Assembly: GCA_025060505.1 (NCBI GenBank) | Contig: JANXBU010000008.1 | Location: 32,155 to 96,154 of the forward strand | Direction of reading: 5' to 3' | DNA from: Candidatus Calescibacterium sp. | GTDB taxonomy: Bacteria; Calescibacteriota; Calescibacteriia; Calescibacteriales; Calescibacteriaceae | Length of the DNA stretch: 64,000 nucleotides | Part shown: one piece after another, positions 17,759 through 27,345 of the stretch | Layout of the letters: every line of letters starts with the position of its first letter | How positions within the stretch are numbered: the first letter of the stretch is position 1 | Notes under the pieces: model-generated | Databases searched by the model: none | Seen by the model: the letters and a program-made list of their open reading frames with translations, nothing else | What the model was told of the DNA's origin: nothing | Position numbers and translations under genes: made by a program

Positions 17759-19096
17759 TTACCATTTCACAACAAAGTTCCTTTCATCAAAGTTCCCAAA
17801 CATTATGTATTGAGCTGCTGGCAGATTCGGAAAAAATTCATAGTTTTTCCCCATTGTAGACCACTGGCGACATTCATCACATCTTGTCTTATAGAAATTT
17901 GTCATAATACCATTTTTGTACACCCTATGTATTGCGTACCCTCCGGGATAATCCTTAACAGATGCCATCTCCGAAAACCTAACTCCTTTATAGTAGTTCG
18001 ATTTGTTCCTATGAGTGTGACCTGAATAGACGGCTTTGACCTGCTCGTTTTTAGAAATTATATCAAGCAACCTGTTCCTACTCGATGTGTCATTCAAAAC
18101 CGAGAGCTGTCCGAGTAAATCATCAGGTTGCGAAACAACTGGATGATGTATAAATATTATTGTGACCTTATCTCTGTTATCTTCAAGTGTTTTCTCTAAC
18201 CAATCGAGCTGCTGATCTGATAGCTTACCCCAACCAGTCTTAAGATCAGATGAATCAAGACCAATAAATAAAAATCCCTTATAAACAAAAGATATATAAA
18301 CTTGGCCATATTCATCTATGTTGTATTTTGCTCCGGAGATAGGAGAGAAATTTTTCAGATCAAAAACCTTCACAAAATAATCTTCTGGATTATCCCCAAC
18401 TCTATCGTGATTTCCGCGCAGCGGGATGTATGGCATCTTGAAAATAGAAAAATACTCTTTTGCTTTTTGAAATTCATCCTCCTTGTATTCACTTGTTATA
18501 TCTCCATTTATAATAACAAAATCAGCTCCTCTTTCATTTATCTCTTGAATGGCAGCTCGGTTCATAAAAGACCAATGCGGATTCTGCGGATCAGGCCATT
18601 TCATACCCTCATTGAGTTTCCTTCCACCAACAGTTATAAGTCCTGCTATCTCTTCTCCAAAATGTAAATCGTTCATACTGGCAAAGCTAAAAATGAACTC
18701 ATTACTTGGGGGAGATAATGTTGTCACAACTCCCGGAGAAAATTCATTTGGTTCTCCCTTAACTTTACCACTCATCGTATAGTAGTAATATGTCTTACCA
18801 GATTCCAAATCTTTAACTTCACAGTAATGAAATTTAACAAGTTTATCTTCACAAACATACCCTTTCATCTTCTCGGTTGTCTCTCCGTAATATATTATAG
18901 ATCTACTTTCCGAATCACTCTCCCAAGTTACAATAAATGAGTTATCTGTAACTGTCACAAGTTCCTCATTTATTATTTTCGTAACATTCTGCTCTTCTGG
19001 GAGTATTTTTATTTCCTCTGCTTCCTTTTCAGATGAACAACCTACAACCAAAGAAGAAAACAGTAGAATAAGCCAAAGCAATTTTAAATGTTTCAT
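17759..19096 (-). CDS. Lipoprotein metallophosphoesterase with fibronectin/PAP-like N-domain
   Basis: From the preferred ATG at 19096 the protein has 445 residues; an ATG seven codons upstream (19117) is possible. The signal peptide ends in a lipobox (VVGC), so it should be lipid-anchored outside the inner membrane. Residues about 35-120 resemble the fibronectin-III-like N-terminal domain of purple acid phosphatases. The calcineurin-like core follows with all metal motifs: NDLHFGEE, INGDITSEYK, LRGNHDR, FIHHPVV and SGHTHRNK. It should hydrolyse a phosphomonoester or diester in the periplasm. The substrate is unknown, and no phosphate-transport genes are near. Confidence 0.87.
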   Translation of the reverse strand: MKHLKLLWLILLFSSLVVGCSSEKEAEEIKILPEEQNVTKIINEELVTVTDNSFIVTWESDSESRSIIYYGETTEKMKGYVCEDKLVKFHYCEVKDLESGKTYYYYTMSGKVKGEPNEFSPGVVTTLSPPSNEFIFSFASMNDLHFGEEIAGLITVGGRKLNEGMKWPDPQNPHWSFMNRAAIQEINERGADFVIINGDITSEYKEDEFQKAKEYFSIFKMPYIPLRGNHDRVGDNPEDYFVKVFDLKNFSPISGAKYNIDEYGQVYISFVYKGFLFIGLDSSDLKTGWGKLSDQQLDWLEKTLEDNRDKVTIIFIHHPVVSQPDDLLGQLSVLNDTSSRNRLLDIISKNEQVKAVYSGHTHRNKSNYYKGVRFSEMASVKDYPGGYAIHRVYKNGIMTNFYKTRCDECRQWSTMGKNYEFFPNLPAAQYIMFGNFDERNFVVKW

Positions 19097-19283
19097 CCTC
19101 AGTATGATGTGTTTCATAGCAGAAAATTCAAATAAACTAAAACTGATGAATAAGACTTACAAAAAAATTTTCCCAAAAATTAGAAATCTCCGATTACCTT
19201 CTTAACCAGCAAAATTCACAGAAATAAGATCAGATTATCTGAATGAGCACAAACAAAAAATCCGCAATACAATATTTCAAAAG

Positions 19284-20030
19284 CTATATAATTTCAAATG
19301 ATAGAAGGTTGATAGAAAATCCGATACCCTCTTTGTTTTCAATTTTGTATCTTCCACCGGAGAGAAATTTCATACCGTCCAAGAAGCCATAAAAAATCAA
19401 ACCATCATAGTAGCTCTTCTCAACTTTCTCAGAAAGATTGTAGATTTTCTCACCTCTGAATCTTGAAGAAAATATTTCCAAGTCCTCCGGAACATTCTGA
19501 ATAACTTTTTTTATCTCCTCAATATTTGTTATTACCTTAAAAAATATTTGCGCAATATCTTTTCTTAATTTACCAGATTCAATAAGCTCCGATATTTTAG
19601 TTGTATCTTTTCTGAAAAAGAAGTCCGAGTTTTCACCGAGCGTATCTATGGTAAGACCATAGTGTCCGATCATCAAAACAATACTGTATCCCGTGATTTT
19701 TTTAATATCATCAGCGATACTGTTTAGAACATCGGTACAAATAAATATATCATCTTTAAGTATGGAATTTTCTCTGACGATTTCGCAACCTATTTGATAT
19801 ATCTCCCTTGGTTTACCGAAAGAAGTTGTTCTCAGAATACTTCCTCTGTAATAAACTTTTCTGTTTGGAAAGATTTTCGCGATTTCAGATGTGAAATCTT
19901 CTCTTATCTGGATTGCCTTTCTATCAGAAGAAAAATCAATCAGTGGTATATGAATTTCTTCAAATCCAAATTCCTCTAATATTTCAAGAGTTCTAAATTC
20001 AATCTTTCTCAAATTTTTTGTACTGAGCAT
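19284..20030 (-). CDS. hisZ: HisZ-like protein (ATP phosphoribosyltransferase regulatory subunit family)
   Basis: About 248 residues from the ATG at 20030 (251 from a TTG at 20039). It has the class II aminoacyl-tRNA-synthetase-like core of HisZ: IQIREDFTSEIAKI, then YYRGSILRTT, then REIYQIGCEIV, and a C-terminal SGGRYKIE. The HisS anticodon-binding domain is missing, so it is not a functional histidyl-tRNA synthetase. HisZ partners the short form of HisG in histidine synthesis, but no hisG is in the window. At about 250 residues it is shorter than typical HisZ. It is the last gene of a three-gene minus-strand run with a HAD phosphatase and a methyltransferase. Confidence 0.75.
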   Translation of the reverse strand: MLSTKNLRKIEFRTLEILEEFGFEEIHIPLIDFSSDRKAIQIREDFTSEIAKIFPNRKVYYRGSILRTTSFGKPREIYQIGCEIVRENSILKDDIFICTDVLNSIADDIKKITGYSIVLMIGHYGLTIDTLGENSDFFFRKDTTKISELIESGKLRKDIAQIFFKVITNIEEIKKVIQNVPEDLEIFSSRFRGEKIYNLSEKVEKSYYDGLIFYGFLDGMKFLSGGRYKIENKEGIGFSINLLSFEII

Positions 20031-20050
20031 AGACTTCAAAAATCAAATAC

Positions 20051-20704
20051 TTAATTCTTTCTAAAAATTCCATAGACAAAAAATTCAATGCCAGCTCCCT
20101 CCTCACATACATCTAATTTCTCAAGGAATGTAAATTCTCGTTCAAGAGTTTTTGGAGTAAAAAATCTATCATAGTGTCCTCTATGAAATATAAAATCCTT
20201 ATTTCTCTGTTCAGCTGGATGATGTTTGAAGTTTTCACTGAACACGCCTATGAGAAAAACTCCGTTTCTTTTGAGAATTCTATCTATTTCACTTTTGTAA
20301 TATCTTGCATCTTTTTTTCTTATATGATGAAAAACACCAAAGTCAACAACTATATCTGCTGATTCACTTTTGATTGGTATAAAGAAAGCATTTGCAAGAA
20401 TGAATAAGACATTGTTTGTTTTACCTATCTTTCTGATAGCACTGTTTATTGGTTCTCTTATAATATCAAATCCAACAACAGTAGATCTTGGGAAAAGATC
20501 TCTGAGCATCTTTATATGTCTTCCCTCTCCACATCCTATATCAACACACAGAATATTCTTTTCTTTGTACTGTTGTTGTATTTTTTCAAGAAATTTTATG
20601 AAAGTTTTCTCTGGAGTGTCAGATGGCCAAGGGGTTTTACCAGAAAGATAGGTCTTTCTATAAAACTCAACATCTGTTCTGAAATTTTTTGTTTGATTTC
20701 TCAT
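20051..20704 (-). CDS. Class I SAM-dependent methyltransferase
   Basis: A 217-residue Rossmann methyltransferase. Motif I is CVDIGCGEGRHIKML, motif II ends in VVGFDI, and the post-I and IV regions are ADIVVDFGVFHHIRK and RILKRNGVFLIGVF. This is the Methyltransf_11/25 type acting on a small molecule or lipid; the substrate cannot be read. The ATG lies four bases after the stop of the upstream HAD gene, implying translational coupling. It probably forms one operon with the HAD and HisZ-like genes. Confidence 0.85.
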   Translation of the reverse strand: MRNQTKNFRTDVEFYRKTYLSGKTPWPSDTPEKTFIKFLEKIQQQYKEKNILCVDIGCGEGRHIKMLRDLFPRSTVVGFDIIREPINSAIRKIGKTNNVLFILANAFFIPIKSESADIVVDFGVFHHIRKKDARYYKSEIDRILKRNGVFLIGVFSENFKHHPAEQRNKDFIFHRGHYDRFFTPKTLEREFTFLEKLDVCEEGAGIEFFVYGIFRKN

Positions 20705-20708
20705 AAAC

Positions 20709-21374
20709 TCATAATGTTTTCAGAATTTTCCATCCCATAGATTTCGCGAATTTTTTGAGATTAGGGTCAGGGTTTACAGCAATTGGATTTCCAACAGAAA
20801 GCATAGTATCTATATCATAGAAACTATCTGTATAAAAGAAGCTTTCCGTCAGATCTATTTTGTTCTCGCGAGCAAATTTTTTCATCCAGTATGTTTTTCC
20901 CTTGCCAATACATATAGGTTCAATAACTCTTCCGGTAAATTTTCCGTCAACAATCTCAAGTTCTATTGCTACTACGTCAGAAACATTTAAGTATTGAGCA
21001 AAAGGTTTTATTAATATTGAGAAGTTTCCAGAAAGTATAACAACTCTGTGTCCAGCACTTCTATGCTTTTCTATAAGATCAAGAGCTTTTGGCAGAATCC
21101 TGTTTCGTCCTTTCTCAAAAATAGATTCAGCAATATCTACAAAAACTTTAACATCTGTTCCTCCAATATCTTTGAGATTTTCCCTTATAACATCTTCCCC
21201 GCTCAAAAGGTTCAAACGATATTTTAAAAGCCATATATACCAAACAAAAAGACGATAGCGCGGGACTTTTCCCATTCTTATAAGCTCTTCCCCAAGCATA
21301 CGATACAGATCTTTTCCCACCACAACATAGTCAAAATCAAAGAAAGCAGCTACATTGTTTTTAAACAAGTTCAT
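20709..21374 (-). CDS. HAD-IB family phosphatase (SerB-like)
   Basis: About 221 residues from the ATG at 21374; an in-frame TTG at 21416 would add 14 residues that do not look conserved. Motif I is AAFFDFDYVVV with both catalytic aspartates, motif II is VVILSGNFS, motif III Lys lies in CIGKGKTYWMKK, and motif IV is YTDSFYDIDTML. The layout fits the HAD-IB group that includes phosphoserine phosphatase and lysophosphatidic-acid-type phosphatases. The substrate is uncertain. It heads an operon with the methyltransferase (4-nt gap) and the HisZ-like gene. Confidence 0.82.
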   Translation of the reverse strand: MNLFKNNVAAFFDFDYVVVGKDLYRMLGEELIRMGKVPRYRLFVWYIWLLKYRLNLLSGEDVIRENLKDIGGTDVKVFVDIAESIFEKGRNRILPKALDLIEKHRSAGHRVVILSGNFSILIKPFAQYLNVSDVVAIELEIVDGKFTGRVIEPICIGKGKTYWMKKFARENKIDLTESFFYTDSFYDIDTMLSVGNPIAVNPDPNLKKFAKSMGWKILKTL

Positions 21375-21512
21375 CCTAAACACCAAAATAACTTCAATGA
21401 ATTTTAAATATTTCAAAAATCAAGAGAGTAAAAATAAATTCATTTATTCAAAAACCTCTGAGAATCCACTACCAATACATTTTGTTCGTAGATAAATTAT
21501 GTGATAAATAGA

Positions 21513-22121
21513 TTACCTATAAAAAGCATTTTTAACTCCAAAAACTATATACTCAACAGCTATTGCTGATATGAAGATGGCCATAAGCTTTGAAACTATT
21601 ATAGAACCAGTCTTACCCAAAAGATTATTTAGTCTTTCAGAATTCATAAGTATAAACCAGTTCAGAGCAGAAACAAGAATAACTGAAACAACAGTAGGCA
21701 AAATACCAAATTGTTGTATTGAGAGCATAGAAGTCGTTATTGCTCCCGGCCCCACAAGGAGTGGGAAGGCTAGTGGAACAACTCCTAGAAACTCTTTTTT
21801 CTCTTTATCATACACTTCAGAAAGCTCACCAATGAGCATCCTTATAGATATAAAAATCAGAAGAACACCTCCGGCAATAGCAAAACTGTAAATACTTATA
21901 TTGAAAAACCTAAGAACACCCTCACCGAGAATAGAAAAGAACATAAGCAAAATAAATGAAACAACAATAGCCTGACGAAAAATAACTCCTCTTCTTCTCT
22001 TAACACTCTCCGTGAGAGATAAGAAAATCGGAATGTTCCCAATAGAATCAACTATTATAAAAAGAGAAACGGAAACCTTCAGTATATCAACAATATGTTC
22101 TGTTATAACCTCAAAATCCAC
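21513..22121 (-). CDS. MarC/UPF0056-family integral membrane protein
   Basis: A 202-residue protein with about six hydrophobic segments. It has the MarC family landmarks: the FIIVDSIGNIPIFLSL start, the GEGVLRFFNIS segment, and PLAFPLLVGPGAITTSML in the middle. The family is widespread, and its function is unresolved despite the early name linking it to multiple antibiotic resistance. The start is a GTG at 22121. It is divergent from the DUF790 gene and has no obvious operon partners. Confidence 0.87.
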   Translation of the reverse strand: MDFEVITEHIVDILKVSVSLFIIVDSIGNIPIFLSLTESVKRRRGVIFRQAIVVSFILLMFFSILGEGVLRFFNISIYSFAIAGGVLLIFISIRMLIGELSEVYDKEKKEFLGVVPLAFPLLVGPGAITTSMLSIQQFGILPTVVSVILVSALNWFILMNSERLNNLLGKTGSIIVSKLMAIFISAIAVEYIVFGVKNAFYR

Positions 22122-22180
22122 AAAAATACTGGTTAATTACAATAGTTATAAAATATCTTTTTATAAGAAGATATTCTATA

Positions 22181-23575
22181 ATGTCTTCAAACGAAAAATT
22201 TTATCTCAATACTGTGGAAGAAAAAAATGAATCGATATTTATAATCCCAAAGGAACTGCTGAATTTCAAAATAATTGGAAGGAAGATAGTTCCAAAATTC
22301 ATTGAACAAGATGAAGCAGATATAATAAAACTATTTGAACTGTGGAAAAATTCGTTAGGAAAGACAAAAAAAGAGATAAGGGAAAAATTTCAAGCATATG
22401 AGAATTTCTCAAATTACAAAAAAATCAGAGGTTACTTTTATATCCTGAGCAGAATATCTGATTTCAGAAAAGCTTTTGAAAGAGCGGGAGAGCTAAGAGA
22501 ATTTTTGTTCGGTCTCGGTCCAGCTCTCTCCGAATCAGAAAGACAAAACATAGCTCAGAAAGCAAAGAGTACTTTTGGAATAAAACTATCAAGCGATACG
22601 ATATGGGGAGACCTTGATGAAAACTCAGTTCTTGAAGGATTCAAAGAAATGTCAGTTGAAGAAACAATAAAGCTCTACAACTTTTCTCTTCTGTGCGGAA
22701 TAGCTCTGCTATCTCACAAAATAAAGTTCAGAACAACAAATATCGGAAAAGTTCTAAGATACATCAAAAAGCTCAAACTTATGTACGACATAGATACAGA
22801 AGGATGGATTTATGTCTTCGGGCCTGAATCAATTCTTACAGAATCACAAAAATATAAACTTCAACTCTCAAAATGCTTCTACTACCTGCTTAAACAAAAG
22901 AACTCAGATGTGATAGTTGAAACAAAAAAAGGAACTCTTGAAATATCTCCAAAAAACTTAAAGTATATACCAGAATTCGAAACAGAAGAAGAAAAATATG
23001 ACTCAAAAATAGAAGAAGATATATCAAAACTTATCAAAGATGCAATACCCTACGCAACAATTCAAAGAGAAACAGATGCTTTTTTATCAAAATCTGGCAT
23101 ATTCATTCCAGATTTCAAAATAAAAAGTGCAGAGAAAGAAGTCTTTTTGGAAATAGTAGGTTTCTGGACAAAACAATACATAGAAAGAAAAATAGAAAAA
23201 TTATCTGATTTCAAAAGAGAAATAGTTCTTATAGCTTCTGAAGAAAATTCAATTGAAATAAAACAAAAAATACCTCAACATAGAAACCTAATAGTTTTCA
23301 GCAAAAAGATACCCTACCTTGAAATAATAAAGAAAATGAAAGAACTAATAGGATATACGAAAAAACAGGAAGAAATCCAAGAACGAACAAATCAAAGAGT
23401 TTTAGATGAACTCAGAGAAAAACTAAAAGACCAAATGGATTTTTCCGAAGCATCGGAAATAATAAAGTCAAAAGATCTTGATGTAAAAAGCACATTAAAG
23501 ATACTCGGTTTTGAGATTCTATGGGAATCTCTGATTCCACCAAAGGGCAAAATAGTAAAAAAAACGGAAAAATAA
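22181..23575 (+). CDS. DUF790/Bax1-family nuclease-like protein
   Basis: A 464-residue protein. The N-terminal part (residues about 22-110) has the DUF790 pattern of a small basic strand segment followed by GKTKKEIREKF and a conserved KKIRGYFYILSR. The C-terminal part carries a PD-(D/E)XK-like core: Asp in FIPDFKI and Glu in FLEIVGFWTKQYI, followed by a Lys-rich helix. In archaea Bax1 binds the XPB helicase and acts as a structure-specific nuclease in DNA repair. No XPB-like helicase gene lies in the window, so the partner is unknown. The nuclease role is inference from the family. Confidence 0.82.
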   Translation: MSSNEKFYLNTVEEKNESIFIIPKELLNFKIIGRKIVPKFIEQDEADIIKLFELWKNSLGKTKKEIREKFQAYENFSNYKKIRGYFYILSRISDFRKAFERAGELREFLFGLGPALSESERQNIAQKAKSTFGIKLSSDTIWGDLDENSVLEGFKEMSVEETIKLYNFSLLCGIALLSHKIKFRTTNIGKVLRYIKKLKLMYDIDTEGWIYVFGPESILTESQKYKLQLSKCFYYLLKQKNSDVIVETKKGTLEISPKNLKYIPEFETEEEKYDSKIEEDISKLIKDAIPYATIQRETDAFLSKSGIFIPDFKIKSAEKEVFLEIVGFWTKQYIERKIEKLSDFKREIVLIASEENSIEIKQKIPQHRNLIVFSKKIPYLEIIKKMKELIGYTKKQEEIQERTNQRVLDELREKLKDQMDFSEASEIIKSKDLDVKSTLKILGFEILWESLIPPKGKIVKKTEK

Positions 23576-23819
23576 AAACAAAAAGAAAAATATGCTGTCT
23601 CAAAAATTAAATTCTCTCTGAATAAAAATTTCGGGTTTCAAGCAAATGCGAGACGAGATTTGGAATCTCAAAAGAGCAAGAAAGCAAGTAAAATATACTG
23701 ATCTCAGATGTGATCTTACATGAAAATCAACAATTTTTACAATAAACGTGTATAAATAAGAAAGTAAAAAATAAACTAATTGGAGACGAATGTAATAAGA
23801 TATAACAAGGAGGAAAAAT

Positions 23820-24239
23820 ATGAAATTTGAAAGGACAATAGGTCATATAAAGGATATATCAGAAAGAATAAGAGCTGAAATGCAGTCAATACCCCGTTCA
23901 ATAAACCCGCAAAATGTTGTGGAATCAATTGAAGTAGTTCTGAAGTTTATGAACTCAATCATAAGGATAAAATCTGCTATAAAAATAATAGAAGCTGCTG
24001 AGAAATTTGATATCCCGCCAAGAGACAAGATACAAATACAGTATTACAAAGAAGTTTTAAAAGAATATATGACAAGTATATACAACTCATGCACAAGAGT
24101 TTTGGATCTCTTAAAAAACACGTTCTCAGAAGAATCTTTTGAGAGAATAATATTTAACGAATTAGAAAATGATGCAAAGGAAATAGTCAAACCATACTTA
24201 CCAGCAGAGATATTAGGAACAAAAGAGAAAACAAACTAA
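23820..24239 (+). CDS. Small helical protein of unknown function
   Basis: I do not recognise this 139-residue protein. It looks wholly alpha-helical, with no cysteines apart from one near residue 91, no signal peptide and no membrane segment. The sequence alternates charged and aliphatic residues with a SIPRSINPQN turn near residue 24. It has a strong AAGGAGG about five bases before the ATG, which is unusual in this window and suggests substantial expression. It is flanked by the DUF790 gene (244-nt gap) and the convergent NfeD gene. Confidence 0.7.
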   Translation: MKFERTIGHIKDISERIRAEMQSIPRSINPQNVVESIEVVLKFMNSIIRIKSAIKIIEAAEKFDIPPRDKIQIQYYKEVLKEYMTSIYNSCTRVLDLLKNTFSEESFERIIFNELENDAKEIVKPYLPAEILGTKEKTN

Positions 24240-24279
24240 ACTAAAACCGGAAATCTGAAATTAAGATAGTGGTATTGTC

Positions 24280-25791
24280 TTATTCACTTTCTTTTTTAAC
24301 TAAAAGTGTCATACCCTTGTGAGATACCACCTTGATACGCTCTCCTTTGGTTATCTTTTCATCACCTACAGCCTGAGCATCCCATATTTCACCGCTTACA
24401 GATATTTTACCTCTACCATTCTGAAAATCAGTAATAGAAACACCCGTTTGATCTATCAAACCTTCAAATCCAACAATAGATTTTACCCTTTGAGCTGAAA
24501 GAGCTTTGTATGCAACAAATATAAAGAAAAGAGCAGTAGCTATTGTTGTTGATATTATTGCTTTGTATGAAGCACGGAATATTGGTTCTGGTGAGTCAAA
24601 AAGCATAATTGATCCCAAGAACATACTAAGTATTCCAGCTAATGCCAATATTCCAGATGTTGCTAATTTAACTTCAAGCAAGAAAAACACAATAGCAAGA
24701 AGAATAAGAGCAAGCCCTGCCCAGTTTACAGGAAGAGCTTGAAGAGAATATAGACCAAGCACCAGACATATAGCTCCAATAACTCCGGGAAACACAGCTC
24801 CAGGATTTGCGAGCTCAAAAAATATACCCCATATACCAATTGTCATAAGTATATATGCTATATTAGGATCTGAAACTACTTTGAGCACTTTATGTTTTAT
24901 GTTAGGCTCAACCCTGACCACCTCATAGGATTGTATATTGATGGTTATCTCTCCAGCAGAGGTTGTCACCTTTCTTCCTGAAACTTTTTTTATAAGATCA
25001 TCAACGGATTCTGCTATAATATCTATAAGACCGTTTTTTAAAGCCTCTTCCGATGTAAAGGTAGCAGCTTCTCTTACTGTTTTTTCAAGAGCTTCCGGAT
25101 TTCTTTTGTGTCTCTGAGCAATCGCTCTTATGTATGCTATAGCATCGTTTTCTATTTTCTTTCTGAGTTTTTCATCAATTCTTTCTCCTCCCATAAGCAC
25201 AGGTGAAGCAGCACCTATTGATGTTCCAGGAGCCATAGCAGCTATGTGAGCAGAAGCCGTGATAAAAGTTCCAGCTGATGCCGCGCGAGCTCCAACTGGC
25301 CACACAAAAACACAAACTGGAACATAAGAAGCTTCAATAGCACGTATTATATCTCGCATAGCTGGATCAAGTCCACCAGGAGTATCAAGAAGTATAATAA
25401 ATAAGCTTGCTCCACCTTTCATCGCTTCTTCAAGAGAATCCACAATAAAATTGGCAACAGCTGGGCTTATAGCACCATCTACTCTCACAACATAAACCCG
25501 GGACGCACCTGAGCTTGAAATTTCCTTTTTTTCCTGAGCTTTCTTGCTGCGCTGTATTAAATCCTCATCCTCTCTCTTGGTATCTGCCTCCTTCTTGCTG
25601 TCTACCCCACTTTCTATCTCCTTTTTACCGGAGTTACTATTGGAACCTTGTTCAACGCCTTCTATTCTTTTTTTTATATCTCCTATGATTCTCCTTACAG
25701 CATCTTCATCTGCACTGAAAACATTCAGAGCTTGAAATAAAAGAATTGAACCAAAAACAATTCCTAGGCGTCTGCTAAAATTATTGACCAT
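24280..25791 (-). CDS. NfeD1b-type membrane serine protease (ClpP class)
   Basis: A 503-residue protein. It has a signal/anchor helix (residues about 9-27), then a charged low-complexity linker (about 30-95). The ClpP-like protease domain follows, with Ser172 in ARAASAGTFITA, GTSIGAASPV downstream, and a likely Lys dyad partner near residue 212. Four or five membrane helices follow (about 310-440), and a C-terminal OB-fold NfeD domain with GKISVSGEIWDA. The family degrades membrane proteins such as stomatin. The usual stomatin/SPFH partner gene is not adjacent. Instead a TolQ-like gene lies 62 nt upstream on the same strand. Confidence 0.9.
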   Translation of the reverse strand: MVNNFSRRLGIVFGSILLFQALNVFSADEDAVRRIIGDIKKRIEGVEQGSNSNSGKKEIESGVDSKKEADTKREDEDLIQRSKKAQEKKEISSSGASRVYVVRVDGAISPAVANFIVDSLEEAMKGGASLFIILLDTPGGLDPAMRDIIRAIEASYVPVCVFVWPVGARAASAGTFITASAHIAAMAPGTSIGAASPVLMGGERIDEKLRKKIENDAIAYIRAIAQRHKRNPEALEKTVREAATFTSEEALKNGLIDIIAESVDDLIKKVSGRKVTTSAGEITINIQSYEVVRVEPNIKHKVLKVVSDPNIAYILMTIGIWGIFFELANPGAVFPGVIGAICLVLGLYSLQALPVNWAGLALILLAIVFFLLEVKLATSGILALAGILSMFLGSIMLFDSPEPIFRASYKAIISTTIATALFFIFVAYKALSAQRVKSIVGFEGLIDQTGVSITDFQNGRGKISVSGEIWDAQAVGDEKITKGERIKVVSHKGMTLLVKKESE

Positions 25792-25853
25792 CTCATTAGA
25801 TAGTTTATAACCTATACCTGATCCAAAACTTTTCTCAAAAAGATTTAGTAAGG

Positions 25854-26576
25854 TTACGGAGAAAAATTTTTGCCTCTTAACTTTTTTCTTAAACTTTCTC
25901 CTGAACCTTTTACATCTGTAAAATCCATATCAGATGCTCTTTCCGATGTTCTGGCATCTATTTCATCTATTTCTCTTTCTATCTCGGTAGAAAGTGTTTC
26001 AAGCTGACCGGACATCTTTTTCAACTTATTCTGAAAAAAATTGTAGGCAATAACAGCTGGGATAGCGACAAAAAGCCCAAGAGCAGTGGTAAATAGAGCT
26101 TCGGCAATTCCGGGTGCAACAACTTCAAGACCAGCTCTTCCCATTTTAGCTATATCTCTGAACGAATGCATTATTCCCCAAACAGTACCAAAAAGTCCAA
26201 CAAAAGGTGCAGATGAACCTATTGTAGCATAAATAAATTGAAACCTTGATATATCTGAAATTATGTTTCTAACCTCCTGCTCAATAAACCTCAAAATTTT
26301 CTTTTTTTTGGATAGAGCAACACCAACCTCTGAACAAAGCCTTGCCAAAGGTGAAGGATAAAATTCATCACACCGACCATACGAATACATAAGAAAATCT
26401 TTGAGATCTTGCTGAGACCAGAAAAAATCTATAAATTCTGTATTCTTTCTCTCCATTTTTAGGAACCAGATAAAGTTGTAGATTATCAGAGCCCAAAGAA
26501 CAACAGATGATGAAAAAAGTATCAATATAACCACTTTAACAGGTAAAGACGCATGAAGTAGTGCTTCCTTTATCAT
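25854..26576 (-). CDS. tolQ: MotA/TolQ/ExbB-type proton channel protein
   Basis: A 240-residue membrane protein with three helices: about residues 14-36, then a pair around 125-145 and 160-180. The family signature is in the second and third helices: FVGLFGTVWGIMHSF and GIAEALFTTALGLFVAIPAVIAYN. It should conduct protons with a TolR/ExbD partner to energise envelope processes. No tolR/exbD, tolA, tolB or pal gene follows; the next gene is the NfeD protease. TolQ and ExbB cannot be separated confidently by sequence here. A C-terminal charged tail of about 40 residues is longer than usual. Confidence 0.85.
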   Translation of the reverse strand: MIKEALLHASLPVKVVILILFSSSVVLWALIIYNFIWFLKMERKNTEFIDFFWSQQDLKDFLMYSYGRCDEFYPSPLARLCSEVGVALSKKKKILRFIEQEVRNIISDISRFQFIYATIGSSAPFVGLFGTVWGIMHSFRDIAKMGRAGLEVVAPGIAEALFTTALGLFVAIPAVIAYNFFQNKLKKMSGQLETLSTEIEREIDEIDARTSERASDMDFTDVKGSGESLRKKLRGKNFSP

Positions 26577-26745
26577 ACAATTAAATTTATAAAATCCAGA
26601 TTAGACAACCAAGTAATCTGAAGTTATAATTTTAATTTGAAGTTATAATTTCATCGGTTGGCTAAATTTTTTGATCGTATGCTGTAAAAATGATGAAGGA
26701 AGATAATACAAATTCTATCATAAATAAAATCCTTACAAAAATGCA

Positions 26746-27341
26746 TTAATTTATCTCACTATGCCAGTTAATTATATCTCTCGGTAGGTTATTGAGCTCT
26801 TTTACTATACCTCCCAGCACAGTTTTATGAATTTTAGGTTCAAAGTTCTTTGGCATAAACTCAACCTTATTATTCACATATACTCCGTCGAGAAATAAGC
26901 TTGCAAGAAGTCTATTTTTAGAAGGCTTCTCATTAGTACCCCACTCACTTTCCCATTCATATGAACCGGACTTTTTACCTCTATCCGGTGTTACAAGAAC
27001 ATACTTTATTTTACGCATTAGTCTATAATAGACGGCATAGAAAAGAGTTTCTGTAAGTCTACCGTGCAGGCTGGTCTTACAACTTACTATACAGACAGGA
27101 TAAGAGAATTCCTTTGAATATACCACAATATCAGTATCTCCAGGTGGTAGAAACTACCCCTATAATATACTTCAATACACAAGATCCTGTAAAGCTCCGT
27201 ATTGATTGCCCTTGTGCTTTAGAGCTTCTACCTCATTATTACCCCCTAACTTGATAGTTTCTATATTATCATGGCCTTTCAGAGATTCAATTAAAAAATT
27301 GTAGATATAACTTTCCCAATCCTTACCACTTTTTGAAACAT
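26746..27341 (-). pseudogene. Decayed type II restriction endonuclease (PD-(D/E)XK)
   Basis: Only the last 126 codons form an open frame, but the same frame continues upstream. It is interrupted by TAG at 27154-27156, TAG at 27160-27162 and TGA at 27172-27174. It then reads on as a coherent coding stretch (SGKDWESYIYNFL) to about 27336. An ATG at 27341, four bases after the methyltransferase stop and behind GGAGG, is one base out of frame. Adding one A to the A5 run at 27330-27334 would join it. The reconstructed protein has about 198 residues with a catalytic core LPPGDTDIVV then CIVSCKTSLHGR, resembling BsaWI/Bse634I-type enzymes. The stops would be Gln or Arg codons after C-to-T change. 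The gene appears dead. Confidence 0.78.
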
Positions 27342-27345
27342 CTGA

